From assembly GCF_014205835.1 (NCBI RefSeq), contig NZ_JACHCQ010000033.1, positions 1 through 64,000 on the forward strand: a DNA stretch of 64,000 bases, written 5' to 3'. This DNA is from Pedobacter sp. AK013. Its GTDB lineage: Bacteria; Bacteroidota; Bacteroidia; Sphingobacteriales; Sphingobacteriaceae. The notes beneath the pieces were generated by a model. That model was given only the letters and a program-made list of their open reading frames with translations, was not told where the DNA came from and searched no databases. A program made the translations under genes and the position numbers. How positions within the stretch are numbered: position 1 is the first letter of the stretch; each line of letters starts with the position of its first letter. Of this stretch, positions 1 through 8,533 are shown piece after piece.

Positions 1-252
1 CAACCTCAAGAGGTGTAAGGGATATTAAATTCTTCTTATTCAGATTGTCGAAAATATATGCTTAAAACATCCCCCCAACTTTTCCGCTTGATCCAATGTT
101 TACAGCGATTGCTTAAATCTTAATTTTTCTTAACTTCTTAATGGTCAGAATATGAAAGTTGCTTAATTATTTAAAGCAGTTAATTGATTCTAACGCCAAA
201 CTATTACCAGCCCTTCGACTACGTTACCATTGACAGACTCCAAATAGAATGG

Positions 253-338
253 TCGTCATCTCGACTGTAGCGCAGCGAAATGGAGAGATCTATCTAGGCA
301 GATTTCTCGACTACGTTGCACTCCGCTCGAAATGACGA
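253..338. repeat. Intergenic imperfect palindrome (TCGTCAT...ATGACGA type)
   Basis: The outer ends TCGTCAT and ATGACGA are exact inverted copies, and the interior arms pair imperfectly (TCTCGACTGTAGCGCAGCGA against CTACGTTGCACTCCGCTCGA). This is one of several GTCAT/ATGAC-bounded palindromic elements scattered between genes in this window. The rest of 1-518 is AT-rich, carries no ORF that I can support, and ends in the leader of the gene starting at 519. Confidence 0.7.
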
Positions 339-518
339 TAGCTTGAGGGAACTATATACTTAATTTTTTTATATTATAAATTACCCCTAAGGGTGACATA
401 TCATGGGAAAATCGATTAATAGACTGCCGACTCTGGACTAATGTGTTAAAGCCTGTTAAATAACAAAATTTAACAATTCATTGCAATACATTCGTAAATC
501 ATTATTTAATTATTTACG

Positions 519-1337
519 ATGAATTTTAAAATACTTAGATTATCTGTTTTTTCTGTTATGTTTGGCAGCTTTTCGGTAAAAGCGCAGGATGTAGAAGAAA
601 ATATCCGCATGGTAAAGCCATTTAAGGCTGATGGTATATCGAACGAATGGAATGAGCCGCTTAACCAATATAACGATGCCACCAAGTTGGCTTTTGCACT
701 GGCCAACGACGATAAAAACCTGTACATCATTATCGAATCATTAGATCCTCAAACTACATTTAGTGTATTAAGAGGTGGCATTACCTTAAATATCAATACG
801 GAAGGGAAGAAGAAAGATGGTATGAAACTAACTTTTCCTTTGATGGATAGGCCGCCAATGCCGAAAGAAGGAGAAGAACAGCCTTTATCGCCAGACGGAG
901 CAACACATGATCCTGTGGTAATGAATAAAAGTATCCGTGTTTCTGGTTTTAAAAATATAGCTGATGGTGAACTGCCAGCAATAAACCAGGACGGCATTGA
1001 AACCGGAATGAGTATTCACCCCAACAGAGACCTTATTTACGAATTAAGCATTCCGTTAGTGCAATTACAGGTAGGTTTAGATCTTAAAAAACCATTGGTT
1101 TACAATATCAAAATTAATGAGCCGAATAAATCTGGCTTTAAAAGAGAAGGTAGACCCGAAGGCGCAAGCAGCGGCAGAGGAAGGTCAGGCGGTAGCCGTG
1201 GAATGGGCGGTGGCGGCCGTGGCGGTATGGGTGGTGGAGGAAGAATGGGGGGAGGCGGTCAACGGCCATCAGAAAGTGGTGAATCAGCTTCTAAAAGCTC
1301 CAATTTTTGGATTAAATATAAACTGGTGAAAGCCTAA
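519..1337 (+). CDS. Secreted protein with Gly-rich C-terminal segment, function unknown
   Basis: The 272-residue product opens with a signal peptide (hydrophobic residues 5-22, cleavage near VKAQ). Residues about 35-200 look beta-rich and resemble the CBM9-like/DOMON fold often seen in Bacteroidota exported proteins (NEWNEPL near 43, then a run ending in YIIIESL); this fold assignment is a guess. Residues about 210-252 are a low-complexity Gly/Arg/Met/Ser tract, followed by a short ordinary C-terminus (FWIKYKLVKA). The gene stands alone and converges on the next gene across a strong hairpin. The Gly-rich tract could be a flexible linker or surface-exposed segment. No enzyme motif is visible, so no function is assigned. 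Confidence 0.8.
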   Translation: MNFKILRLSVFSVMFGSFSVKAQDVEENIRMVKPFKADGISNEWNEPLNQYNDATKLAFALANDDKNLYIIIESLDPQTTFSVLRGGITLNINTEGKKKDGMKLTFPLMDRPPMPKEGEEQPLSPDGATHDPVVMNKSIRVSGFKNIADGELPAINQDGIETGMSIHPNRDLIYELSIPLVQLQVGLDLKKPLVYNIKINEPNKSGFKREGRPEGASSGRGRSGGSRGMGGGGRGGMGGGGRMGGGGQRPSESGESASKSSNFWIKYKLVKA

Positions 1338-1348
1338 TCAGAATAATG

Positions 1349-1384
1349 AAAAATGTTGTTCTAAGCTAACAGAACAACATTTTT
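1349..1384. terminator. Bidirectional rho-independent terminator
   Basis: A perfect 14-bp stem (AAAAATGTTGTTCT / AGAACAACATTTTT) with an 8-base loop lies between two convergent genes. A-run and T-run flank it on both sides, so it can terminate transcription from either direction. It touches the stop codon of the minus-strand gene. Confidence 0.85.
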
Positions 1385-2085
1385 TATTTACTAACTTTAA
1401 TGTGAGAAGCAACATAGATTAAGGCCTCATGGTTTAACTTCATTTGTGGTAATGTACTGCTTTCAAATTCAATAAACATTTTATAGTTGTTTTGGTCATA
1501 AACATATGCAATACCATTAAACTTTATACCTTCTTTTGCAATGTTATAAGTTACCAGCTTAGTTGTTGGGCTTAACTTTATAAATTCTTTGAAATTTTTA
1601 ATTCCGCTCCCTGCCTTTAACTTTTTAAAAGATTTGTCGACAGCTGTACTGCTTTCAAAATCATGCACGAATACATTTAAATTTTTTTTGGTTTTAAATG
1701 CGAATTTTAAGGAATCATCGTGTGTGTTCTGAAAAAAACATCCTTTTTCTATTTTAAGCTGGCTTTTTATATCCAGGGCAACAAGTGAGTCTTTTGCCAC
1801 TTTAACAATATAAAAATCCCTTAAACGAGTTTGGTCCAGTGAGTCGAGATATTTGTATCTTTTATAAAGCAAACTGTTCCAGGCTTTAGGTGCGTGAGCA
1901 GGAGGCAATGGCCGCTGATCCGAAAACTGCTGCTCCGGCATCTTAAACTCAATAGGTTCTTTAGCCTTAGATTGTCGCGAATCCATTTTGTTGCAAGTGG
2001 CAACAAGACGCACTACTGCAAAAATAGCTATAACTATACTAAGCACCGTTCTCCAAACAGGTCTTTCTTTGTATTCATCTTCCAT
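1384..2085 (-). CDS. Membrane-anchored protein of unknown function
   Basis: The 233-residue product has a short charged N-terminus (MEDEYKERPVWR) and then one hydrophobic segment (about 12-30) that would act as a membrane anchor or uncleaved signal. The rest is a soluble domain rich in Lys and aromatic residues with no recognised motif. Its start lies 5 bp after the stop of the upstream lipoprotein gene, so the two are probably co-transcribed with the prenyl synthase and rnr further upstream. I do not recognise the family; the position suggests an envelope function together with the preceding lipoprotein. Confidence 0.75.
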   Translation of the reverse strand: MEDEYKERPVWRTVLSIVIAIFAVVRLVATCNKMDSRQSKAKEPIEFKMPEQQFSDQRPLPPAHAPKAWNSLLYKRYKYLDSLDQTRLRDFYIVKVAKDSLVALDIKSQLKIEKGCFFQNTHDDSLKFAFKTKKNLNVFVHDFESSTAVDKSFKKLKAGSGIKNFKEFIKLSPTTKLVTYNIAKEGIKFNGIAYVYDQNNYKMFIEFESSTLPQMKLNHEALIYVASHIKVSK

Positions 2086-2090
2086 ATTGA

Positions 2091-2921
2091 TTATCTAAAA
2101 TCGGCAGTTGTTAAACGGAGTTCGTTCAGCTGGTTTCCTTTTTGATCGTAATAGATATATTTGACCGCAGTAATGTTAAAGCGAACAAAAGAGTTTAGCA
2201 TTTTTGATAATTTGCCACTTCTTAATATTTCACTTTTTACTAATGATATACCTGCTTCGGTTTTTAGCGGATTAACTAAGTCTTTTGGAGCCCTAACATG
2301 ATAAACGAGGTCGCCAATTCTATTTTGATCGACCCTGAAAATGGTCATTCCAGATGATGGATCAGTATATGGCAAACTTTTATTCAGCGCGGCCAGCATT
2401 GCTCCAAGTTCGCTGGTGGGAGCGTGGGGCTTCGGATTAATGATACTGGGTTGGTTGTTGAGCACATCCGCTGTAGCACTGTTTAATTCATCCATCTTCT
2501 TTTTATCCACTATGATAGAAGAGATTTCGGATAAATTATCGGTGTAATAGATGATTTCGAATTTAACACCTTTATCAAGCATCTGCCGTGATAAGGGTTG
2601 ATTTTTTAAAGTTTCCATCATCATATTCGGCATAATCTGCTTAATGAAATTATTTTCCGGATCGCTGATCGAAAATGTAGTTACTGTCTTTATTTTGATG
2701 ATTTTGTTTTTGTAATCTGCTTCTGCAGAAGTACGGCTTACAGATTGAATATTGCGATAAGTGGCTCCATCGTTATAGTCTTTTACAAATTTAGCCATCT
2801 GATCTCTCGAATCTTTACAGCCAGTAATAGCTAATAAAATGGTCAAAAAGACCGAAAGAAAAGTTGATCTTAAAGCTATTCGGTAGGATAATGATCGTGT
2901 TTTTATGGATAAGGTGTGCAT
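2091..2921 (-). CDS. Predicted lipoprotein of unknown function
   Basis: The N-terminus has a basic, then hydrophobic stretch ending in a lipobox (LAITGC, Cys at about residue 35), so the 276-residue product should be a lipid-anchored envelope protein. The mature part has no recognised catalytic motif; it contains a polar region around 165-185 (NNQPSIINPKP) and ends TTADFR. It lies 23 bp after the prenyl synthase gene and 5 bp before the membrane protein gene on the same strand, consistent with one operon (rnr - prenyl synthase - lipoprotein - membrane protein). The start is supported by the position of the lipobox relative to residue 1. Confidence 0.75.
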   Translation of the reverse strand: MHTLSIKTRSLSYRIALRSTFLSVFLTILLAITGCKDSRDQMAKFVKDYNDGATYRNIQSVSRTSAEADYKNKIIKIKTVTTFSISDPENNFIKQIMPNMMMETLKNQPLSRQMLDKGVKFEIIYYTDNLSEISSIIVDKKKMDELNSATADVLNNQPSIINPKPHAPTSELGAMLAALNKSLPYTDPSSGMTIFRVDQNRIGDLVYHVRAPKDLVNPLKTEAGISLVKSEILRSGKLSKMLNSFVRFNITAVKYIYYDQKGNQLNELRLTTADFR

Positions 2922-2944
2922 GAGAGGTTAATTATGTTTGTGAT

Positions 2945-3910
2945 TTAATTATTTCGTTTCAATAGCTGTTCTGCGAGTTGATGAAGATCTTCTTTATTTG
3001 ATGCTGTGGCTTCGATATCTTTTAGATTTTGGAAAGCCAGCGCTGCATATTTCATCATCTCTTTTTCGGCTTCTTCTCGGATCTGAAGTTCGTTATATAT
3101 CGCTGTAACTGCTTTAACTTTTTCCTTAATATTTGGGATTTTATTATCAATCCAACTCTGAAGTGCTGATGAATTGGTTTTCGATAGTGCTTTCAATAGC
3201 AGGAAAGTCTTTTTATTGGCAATAATATCGCCGCCAACCTGTTTTCCGAATTTTTCAGGATCGGCATAGACGTCTAAAATATCATCCTGCAGTTGAAAGG
3301 CAATGCCTATATTTTCGCCAAACTGATAGATTAAGTCGGCATCTTTTTCTGAGGCACCAGCAATAATGGCTCCGAGCTTTAATGCGCCACCCAAAAGCAC
3401 GGCAGTTTTTAATCTGATCATGTTGATGTATTCTTCAATACTCACATCATCACGGCCTTCAAATTCCATATCTAACTGCTGACCTTCACAAACACCCTGC
3501 GCTGTTGCGTTAAAGGTATTTAATACAGGGCCTAGAAAAGCTGGGTTTACTTTGGCGAGGTTTTTATTTGCTTCCACCATCATTACGTCGCCACTTAAAA
3601 TGGCAATATTGGTACTCCATTTTTCGTGTACAGTGGCTTTCCCTCTGCGGATTGGTGCATTGTCCATAATATCATCATGAACGAGCGTGAAATTATGAAA
3701 AATTTCAATGGCCATAGCGGCATGGATAGATTCATTGGCATCTTCACCAAATAATTCGGTAGCCATTAAAACCAATAGGGGTCTTACCCGTTTTCCACCC
3801 AGATTAATGATATAAGTAATCGGATCGTAAAGCTGTTTAGGGTGATCCGGAAACTTTAAATTTTGTATTGCAGTATCTAAAATTTGTTGTAATTCTTCTG
3901 TAGTATGCAT
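2945..3910 (-). CDS. Polyprenyl (trans-isoprenyl) diphosphate synthase, short-chain type
   Basis: This enzyme condenses isopentenyl diphosphate onto allylic diphosphates in the cytosol to make the prenyl chain of quinones and other isoprenoids. The two Asp-rich motifs are intact: DDIMD (first, preceded by FTLVH) and DDILD (second, in FQLQDDILDVY); GGKRVRP and the basic KATVHEKW stretch also match the family. Length (321 residues) is normal. The frame is open to 3931, but I chose the Met at 3910 (MHTTEELQ), where family similarity begins. The residue five before the first motif is Phe, which in characterised enzymes limits chain length, so a C15-C20 product is more likely than an octaprenyl product. 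It sits 47 bp downstream of rnr. Confidence 0.9.
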   Translation of the reverse strand: MHTTEELQQILDTAIQNLKFPDHPKQLYDPITYIINLGGKRVRPLLVLMATELFGEDANESIHAAMAIEIFHNFTLVHDDIMDNAPIRRGKATVHEKWSTNIAILSGDVMMVEANKNLAKVNPAFLGPVLNTFNATAQGVCEGQQLDMEFEGRDDVSIEEYINMIRLKTAVLLGGALKLGAIIAGASEKDADLIYQFGENIGIAFQLQDDILDVYADPEKFGKQVGGDIIANKKTFLLLKALSKTNSSALQSWIDNKIPNIKEKVKAVTAIYNELQIREEAEKEMMKYAALAFQNLKDIEATASNKEDLHQLAEQLLKRNN

Positions 3911-3957
3911 TCTAATTATTGCGTAAAACACTGTGTTTAAGGCACAATTTTAAATTT

Positions 3958-6090
3958 TTAATCTGGAATTAAGGTGAAATCGATCTGACGTTTAGAAAGA
4001 TCTACTTTTTTCACCCTGATCATTACTTCATCACCAAGCTGATATTTTTTCTTTTTGCGTTGGCCTACAATGCAGTAGTTTTTCTCATCAAGTACATAAA
4101 AATCGTCAGATATATCTCTTAAACGAATCATGCCCTCACATTTGTTCTCTTCAATCTCTACATACATGCCCCATTCTGTAACACCAGAAATAATGCCTTT
4201 GTATGTGGTACCGATATTATTTTCTAAATATTCGGCCTGTTTGTATTTAATCGAAGCTCTTTCTGCATCAGCAGCCCTTTTTTCCATCGCCGAAGAATGA
4301 ACTGAAGCAACTTCGTAAAACTCCATATCAGCCGATTTGCCATCATCTAAATAGATTTGCAGTAAACGGTGTGCCATTACATCGGGGTAACGACGGATGG
4401 GTGAGGTAAAATGGGTATAATACTCGAAGGCCAGCCCGTAGTGACTGGTTTTTTTAGTGGTATAAATGGCTTTGGCCATAGAACGGATGGCCAGCGAGGT
4501 TAAAATGTTCTGCTCTTTTTTGCCTTCTACATCGGCCATTAAATGGTTTAGCGATTTGGCAATTTCTTTATCCGATTTGGTATTGATTTTATAACCAAAA
4601 CGGGAAGCAAAGTTGGCAAAAGTGTTCAGGGTTTCCATGTTTGGCGAATCGTGCACGCGGTAAACAAAAGTCAGTTTTTGTTTGCCCTTGCTTTTTTTTG
4701 CAATAAACTCAGCTACTTTACGGTTGGCCAAAAGCATGTAATCTTCAATGAGTTTATGGGCATCTTTACGTTCTTTTACATAAACGCCTATGGGTTTGCC
4801 AGCTTCATCGAGTTTAAATTTAACTTCGGTACTTTCAAAGCTGATGGCCCCGTTTTTAAACTTACGTTCGCGTAAAATGTAGGCCAGTTCATTCAGTTTT
4901 TGTATTTCGCTTGCATAATCGCCGGTTTTACTTTCAATCACTTCCTGTGCTTCTTCGTAGGTGAATCTTCGGTCGGAATGGATTACTGTACGGCCATACC
5001 ACTCATTTTGGATATTTGCCTGCTCATCGAGTTCAAAAACTGCAGCAAAACACAATTTATCTTCATGCGGGCGGAGCGAGCATACCCCGTTACTTAAACG
5101 TTCGGGCAGCATCGGGATTACGCGATCAACGAGGTAAACCGAGGTAGCGCGGCTATACGCTTCTTTATCGAGTTCGCTTCCCTGAATTACATAGTGTGAA
5201 ACATCAGCAATGTGAACCCCGATTTCGTGGTTGCCGTTAGGAAGTTTTTGATAAGAAATGGCATCATCGAAATCTTTCGCATCTGCCGGATCAATAGTAA
5301 AGGTTAATACGTTTCTAAAATCCTTTCTTTTGGCAATTTCAGCTGTAGAAATATCTTCGGGGATAACATTGGCTTCTCGCTCTACCTGTGGCGGAAACTC
5401 CAGAGGAAAACCATACTGTGCTAAAATTGCATTCATTTCGGTGTTGTTTTCACCTTGATTGCCGAGCACATGTTTAACAATACCGATCGGATTTTTGGCA
5501 CTTTCCGGCCAGTCTGATAAGGTTACTAATACACGTTGTCCGTTTTTGGCCCCGTGGGTATCGGCCAGCGGTACAAAAATATCGTGCATCATTTTTTTAT
5601 CGTCGGCAATTACAAATGCAAAACGATCTGATATTTTGATTACACCGGTGAAATCTGATTTTGCCCTTTTAATGATTTCGACAACTTCGCCGTCATTTTT
5701 ACGACCGCTTTTTTTTGCAAAAACATAAGCCTTTACAGTGTCGCCATGTAGTGCATTTTTGAGTTTTCGCGGTGCTACAAAAATGTCCTTCTCAAACTCA
5801 TCTTCGGGAATAATATACGCTGAACCATCGGCGGTCATATCAACCGTACCGATAATGAAATTCTGTAGCTCTTTAAGCTTAAATTTACCCTTTTCTGGTT
5901 CTAAGAAAATCCCTGCACTTTTCCCTTCTTTTAAGATTTCGAGAATGGTTTCTCTAGACTCTTGATCGTTCAAATTTAATTTGGCCGAAACCTGCTTGTA
6001 ATTAAGCAGCTGATTATTGTTTTTTTCAAAAATATCACTAACCAACTGATTCAGAACCAATTTTATATTTGCCGATTTTTTCTTTGCCAT
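3958..6090 (-). CDS. rnr: Ribonuclease R
   Basis: A 3'-5' processive exoribonuclease that degrades structured RNA and helps in rRNA and tmRNA quality control. The 710-residue protein has an N-terminal winged-helix-like region (1-70), cold-shock-type OB domains (about 75-210), the RNB catalytic domain (about 255-590) with the metal-binding Asp cluster TIDPADAKDFDDA (residues 266-278: D268, D273, D275, D276), and a C-terminal S1 domain (from about 625, YKGIISGVTEWGMYVEI). RNB landmarks such as HIADVSHYV and HFTSPIRRYPD are present. The length is typical of Bacteroidota RNase R, which is shorter than the E. coli enzyme. It heads the minus-strand operon that continues into the prenyl synthase. 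Confidence 0.97.
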   Translation of the reverse strand: MAKKKSANIKLVLNQLVSDIFEKNNNQLLNYKQVSAKLNLNDQESRETILEILKEGKSAGIFLEPEKGKFKLKELQNFIIGTVDMTADGSAYIIPEDEFEKDIFVAPRKLKNALHGDTVKAYVFAKKSGRKNDGEVVEIIKRAKSDFTGVIKISDRFAFVIADDKKMMHDIFVPLADTHGAKNGQRVLVTLSDWPESAKNPIGIVKHVLGNQGENNTEMNAILAQYGFPLEFPPQVEREANVIPEDISTAEIAKRKDFRNVLTFTIDPADAKDFDDAISYQKLPNGNHEIGVHIADVSHYVIQGSELDKEAYSRATSVYLVDRVIPMLPERLSNGVCSLRPHEDKLCFAAVFELDEQANIQNEWYGRTVIHSDRRFTYEEAQEVIESKTGDYASEIQKLNELAYILRERKFKNGAISFESTEVKFKLDEAGKPIGVYVKERKDAHKLIEDYMLLANRKVAEFIAKKSKGKQKLTFVYRVHDSPNMETLNTFANFASRFGYKINTKSDKEIAKSLNHLMADVEGKKEQNILTSLAIRSMAKAIYTTKKTSHYGLAFEYYTHFTSPIRRYPDVMAHRLLQIYLDDGKSADMEFYEVASVHSSAMEKRAADAERASIKYKQAEYLENNIGTTYKGIISGVTEWGMYVEIEENKCEGMIRLRDISDDFYVLDEKNYCIVGQRKKKKYQLGDEVMIRVKKVDLSKRQIDFTLIPD

Positions 6091-6186
6091 ACACTAAACT
6101 GAATTTACCGAAGATACAGAAAAGATGGCTACAATAGGTAAAAATAAGGGGTGAAAAGATAAAACTGCCCGAACAAGATACTTTGC

Positions 6187-6573
6187 CTAAACACAAAGAG
6201 CAGGCAACTTAGCGGTTATTTGCTTACCATCTGCAAACGTCTTGCCCCAATCGCAAAGCAACTTTAATATCGGAATTAATTCTAAACCTTTATTGGTAAG
6301 GGTATATTCAATACCCTGAGGAATTGATCCGGGAATCTCTTTCTTAATGATGATGGCATGAGTTTCCAGTTCTTTTAATTGCCTCCCCAGTACTTGCTCC
6401 GAAATATTGGTCAGTTCTTTTTTTAGGAGATGGAACCTATTATTCCCTTCGTAAATAGAATATACAATCTGGGATTTCCAACGGCCTCCAATCATGGCAA
6501 TGGCCGAGTTGAGTTCGCATACCTGAAACAGGAACTGCTGATTTAATACATTGGTTGAATTTTCCTTACGCAT
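6187..6573 (-). CDS. HxlR-family winged-helix transcriptional regulator
   Basis: A 128-residue DNA-binding protein of the HxlR type: a Cys near the N-terminus (C19) followed by the family hallmark GGRWK (29-33), then RFHLLKKELTNISEQVLGRQLKELE, the recognition-helix and wing region. HxlR proteins often sense reactive electrophiles or redox state through the conserved N-terminal Cys and usually control a divergent neighbour. Here the divergent neighbour is the secreted esterase at 6657, with 83 bp between the starts, so regulation of that gene is a reasonable inference. The C-terminus has an extra Cys (PALCV). Confidence 0.92.
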   Translation of the reverse strand: MRKENSTNVLNQQFLFQVCELNSAIAMIGGRWKSQIVYSIYEGNNRFHLLKKELTNISEQVLGRQLKELETHAIIIKKEIPGSIPQGIEYTLTNKGLELIPILKLLCDWGKTFADGKQITAKLPALCV

Positions 6574-6656
6574 AACCTAATTTGTAGAAACTAACAATTT
6601 TGTTCGTTATTGTAAATCTAAAAATGCATGATGATTTTTGAATCAAATTTACAACT

Positions 6657-7478
6657 ATGAAAAATTTGATTATCACAGCAATTTCAATTTTTATGTTTTT
6701 TAACGCATTTGGCCATGAGGTATGGATTTTAAATTCAAAATATCTTAAATCTCCAGGTAAAGTAATGGTATTTAAACCTCAAAATTACCAGAAATCTAAA
6801 CATTATCCGCTTGTTTATCTATTACACGGTTACAGTGAAAATTATACCCAGTGGTCAAAAACAACAGATTTGCAAAGATTGGCCAATCAATATCAATTTA
6901 TTATTGTAACGCCTGAAGGTTTTACTTCTTATTATATGAATAGCCACCAGCCTGATGGAGACCAATATGAGGATTTTTTCTTCAAAGATTTGTTGCCGAG
7001 GGTGCGTCAATCATTAAGCATAGCTACTCAAAATATTTTTATAGGTGGTTTAAGCATGGGCGGTTATGGTGCACTTCGCTATTTTATCCTTAATCAGGAC
7101 TACTTCAACACTGCTGCATCTACCAGCGGTGCACTGGAAATCGATTTTAATGATCTGGAAAAAGCGAGCAAACAGTTTTGGCAATCGAGCAGAATGACAA
7201 ATGATTTAATAAAAGTTTTTGGACGTCCTGAACAAAACGATTGGCATCAGTATAGCATTTCAAATTTATTAACTGGAAATCAAAACTTTAACAAGCCTTT
7301 CTTGATGGATTGTGGAACATCGGATATACTATATCCTGCAACTCTTTCTGTCAAAGTATCAGCAGAAAAATTAGGTATTCCCATCAGCTTTATAAGCCAG
7401 CCCGGCGATCATAATACCGAATACTGGAAAAAAGCTATTGAGTATCATTTCATTTACTTTAAACAGCATTTAAGATAA
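6657..7478 (+). CDS. Secreted alpha/beta-hydrolase esterase (esterase D/PHB depolymerase-like)
   Basis: The 273-residue protein carries an N-terminal hydrophobic signal (about 1-19, NAFGHE). It then shows an alpha/beta-hydrolase core: oxyanion-hole region LLHGYSENYTQW (55-66), nucleophile elbow GGLSMGGYG (S133), Asp in TSDILYP (D223) and His in GDHNTEYW (H252). The order and spacing fit the esterase D / FrmB-like group that also includes feruloyl and acetyl-xylan esterases, so a carboxylic-ester substrate in the periplasm or outside is expected; the exact substrate cannot be read from sequence. It is divergent from an HxlR regulator and converges with the sialidase-like gene 17 bp beyond its stop. 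Confidence 0.88.
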   Translation: MKNLIITAISIFMFFNAFGHEVWILNSKYLKSPGKVMVFKPQNYQKSKHYPLVYLLHGYSENYTQWSKTTDLQRLANQYQFIIVTPEGFTSYYMNSHQPDGDQYEDFFFKDLLPRVRQSLSIATQNIFIGGLSMGGYGALRYFILNQDYFNTAASTSGALEIDFNDLEKASKQFWQSSRMTNDLIKVFGRPEQNDWHQYSISNLLTGNQNFNKPFLMDCGTSDILYPATLSVKVSAEKLGIPISFISQPGDHNTEYWKKAIEYHFIYFKQHLR

Positions 7479-7495
7479 CGTGCAATAATCGTATC

Positions 7496-8527
7496 TTATT
7501 TAAGTTTAATGCAAAAGTATTTGATTTTTTTCCTTAGAGAGGTATAGGATAAATGGATCAAACCATCATCACTTTGGATTATAGCCGGATAACTGTATTC
7601 GCCCTGATTGTGATCTTCTAAAGTATAAATGTCTTTCCAGTTTTTGCCATCGGTTGATATAGCGAGTTTCAATACTGAACGGCCTTCCCACCAATTTTTG
7701 CCTGCTGTTAGTGGATTGTAAATAAGCAACTGCCGGCCATCTTTTAAGGTTACGGCATCACTACCCGAATTCGGATTGGGCAATTGAGTAGCCTTAAGTT
7801 TTAACCAGGTTTTGCCATTATCTTCAGACCAGCTTTCTACAATTACATTTTGCCTGCTTCTGCATAATACCTGTAATTTCCCATTTGGGTAACTCAGAAT
7901 AGAAGGTTGGATTACGCCAAAAGTATCGCAATTAATATTAATCTTTTCCCAGTTTTTACCATCAGCATCTGATTTTTCAATATGGATGGCCCATGTTTTT
8001 TCATCCAAACTTTCTGTACTGGAGGGATAAAGAATTGTTCCACTTGGTAATTGAATCGGTTTGTTTTTAATAGGCCCTAAGAAATCTTTAGGCAGTTTGC
8101 GTGCTTCCGACCATGTTTTGCCGTTGTTAACAGATGTTTTATACTCAGCCCACCAGGTACGGGGATTTAGCCCAACTTTGTAATGTAAAAATAAGATCCC
8201 GTTTTTTGTTTTAAAAAGAACAGGATTCCAACAAGCAAACCTGCTGGTATCATTTATTATCCCATTGGCGATTTCGATCGGTTGACTCCATTGCGTTCCG
8301 GTTTTTATTGACGACCAGATTACTACATCTTTACTGCCTTCGTGTTTACCGCCAAACCAGGCGGCCATTATTTTTCCTTTGCCTAAATCAACCAAAGTTG
8401 AAGCGTGGCAGGCCTCAAATGGAGCCTTTTCGAAAATATTAGTCGACTGAATGATTTCTACTTTTTGTGCACAAACATTTAAAGAAAGAAAAATCAGTGT
8501 AAAAGCAATTGAAAGATATTTAAGCAT
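7496..8527 (-). CDS. Secreted sialidase-like (BNR/Asp-box) six-bladed propeller protein
   Basis: The 343-residue product has a signal peptide (residues 1-20, NVCAQ) and repeated Asp-box-like motifs (SVNNGKTW, SEDNGKTW, DADGKNWEK, STDGKNW), the signature of the sialidase beta-propeller. The N-terminal ACHASTLVDLGKGKIMAAWFG block is typical of the BNR_2 family that is widespread in Bacteroidota. Many members are not true sialidases and act on, or bind, other glycans, so activity on sialic acid should not be assumed. It lies 6 bp after the ABC ATPase gene on the same strand and is probably the last gene of that operon. Confidence 0.85.
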   Translation of the reverse strand: MLKYLSIAFTLIFLSLNVCAQKVEIIQSTNIFEKAPFEACHASTLVDLGKGKIMAAWFGGKHEGSKDVVIWSSIKTGTQWSQPIEIANGIINDTSRFACWNPVLFKTKNGILFLHYKVGLNPRTWWAEYKTSVNNGKTWSEARKLPKDFLGPIKNKPIQLPSGTILYPSSTESLDEKTWAIHIEKSDADGKNWEKININCDTFGVIQPSILSYPNGKLQVLCRSRQNVIVESWSEDNGKTWLKLKATQLPNPNSGSDAVTLKDGRQLLIYNPLTAGKNWWEGRSVLKLAISTDGKNWKDIYTLEDHNQGEYSYPAIIQSDDGLIHLSYTSLRKKIKYFCIKLK

Positions 8528-8533
8528 TTTCTA

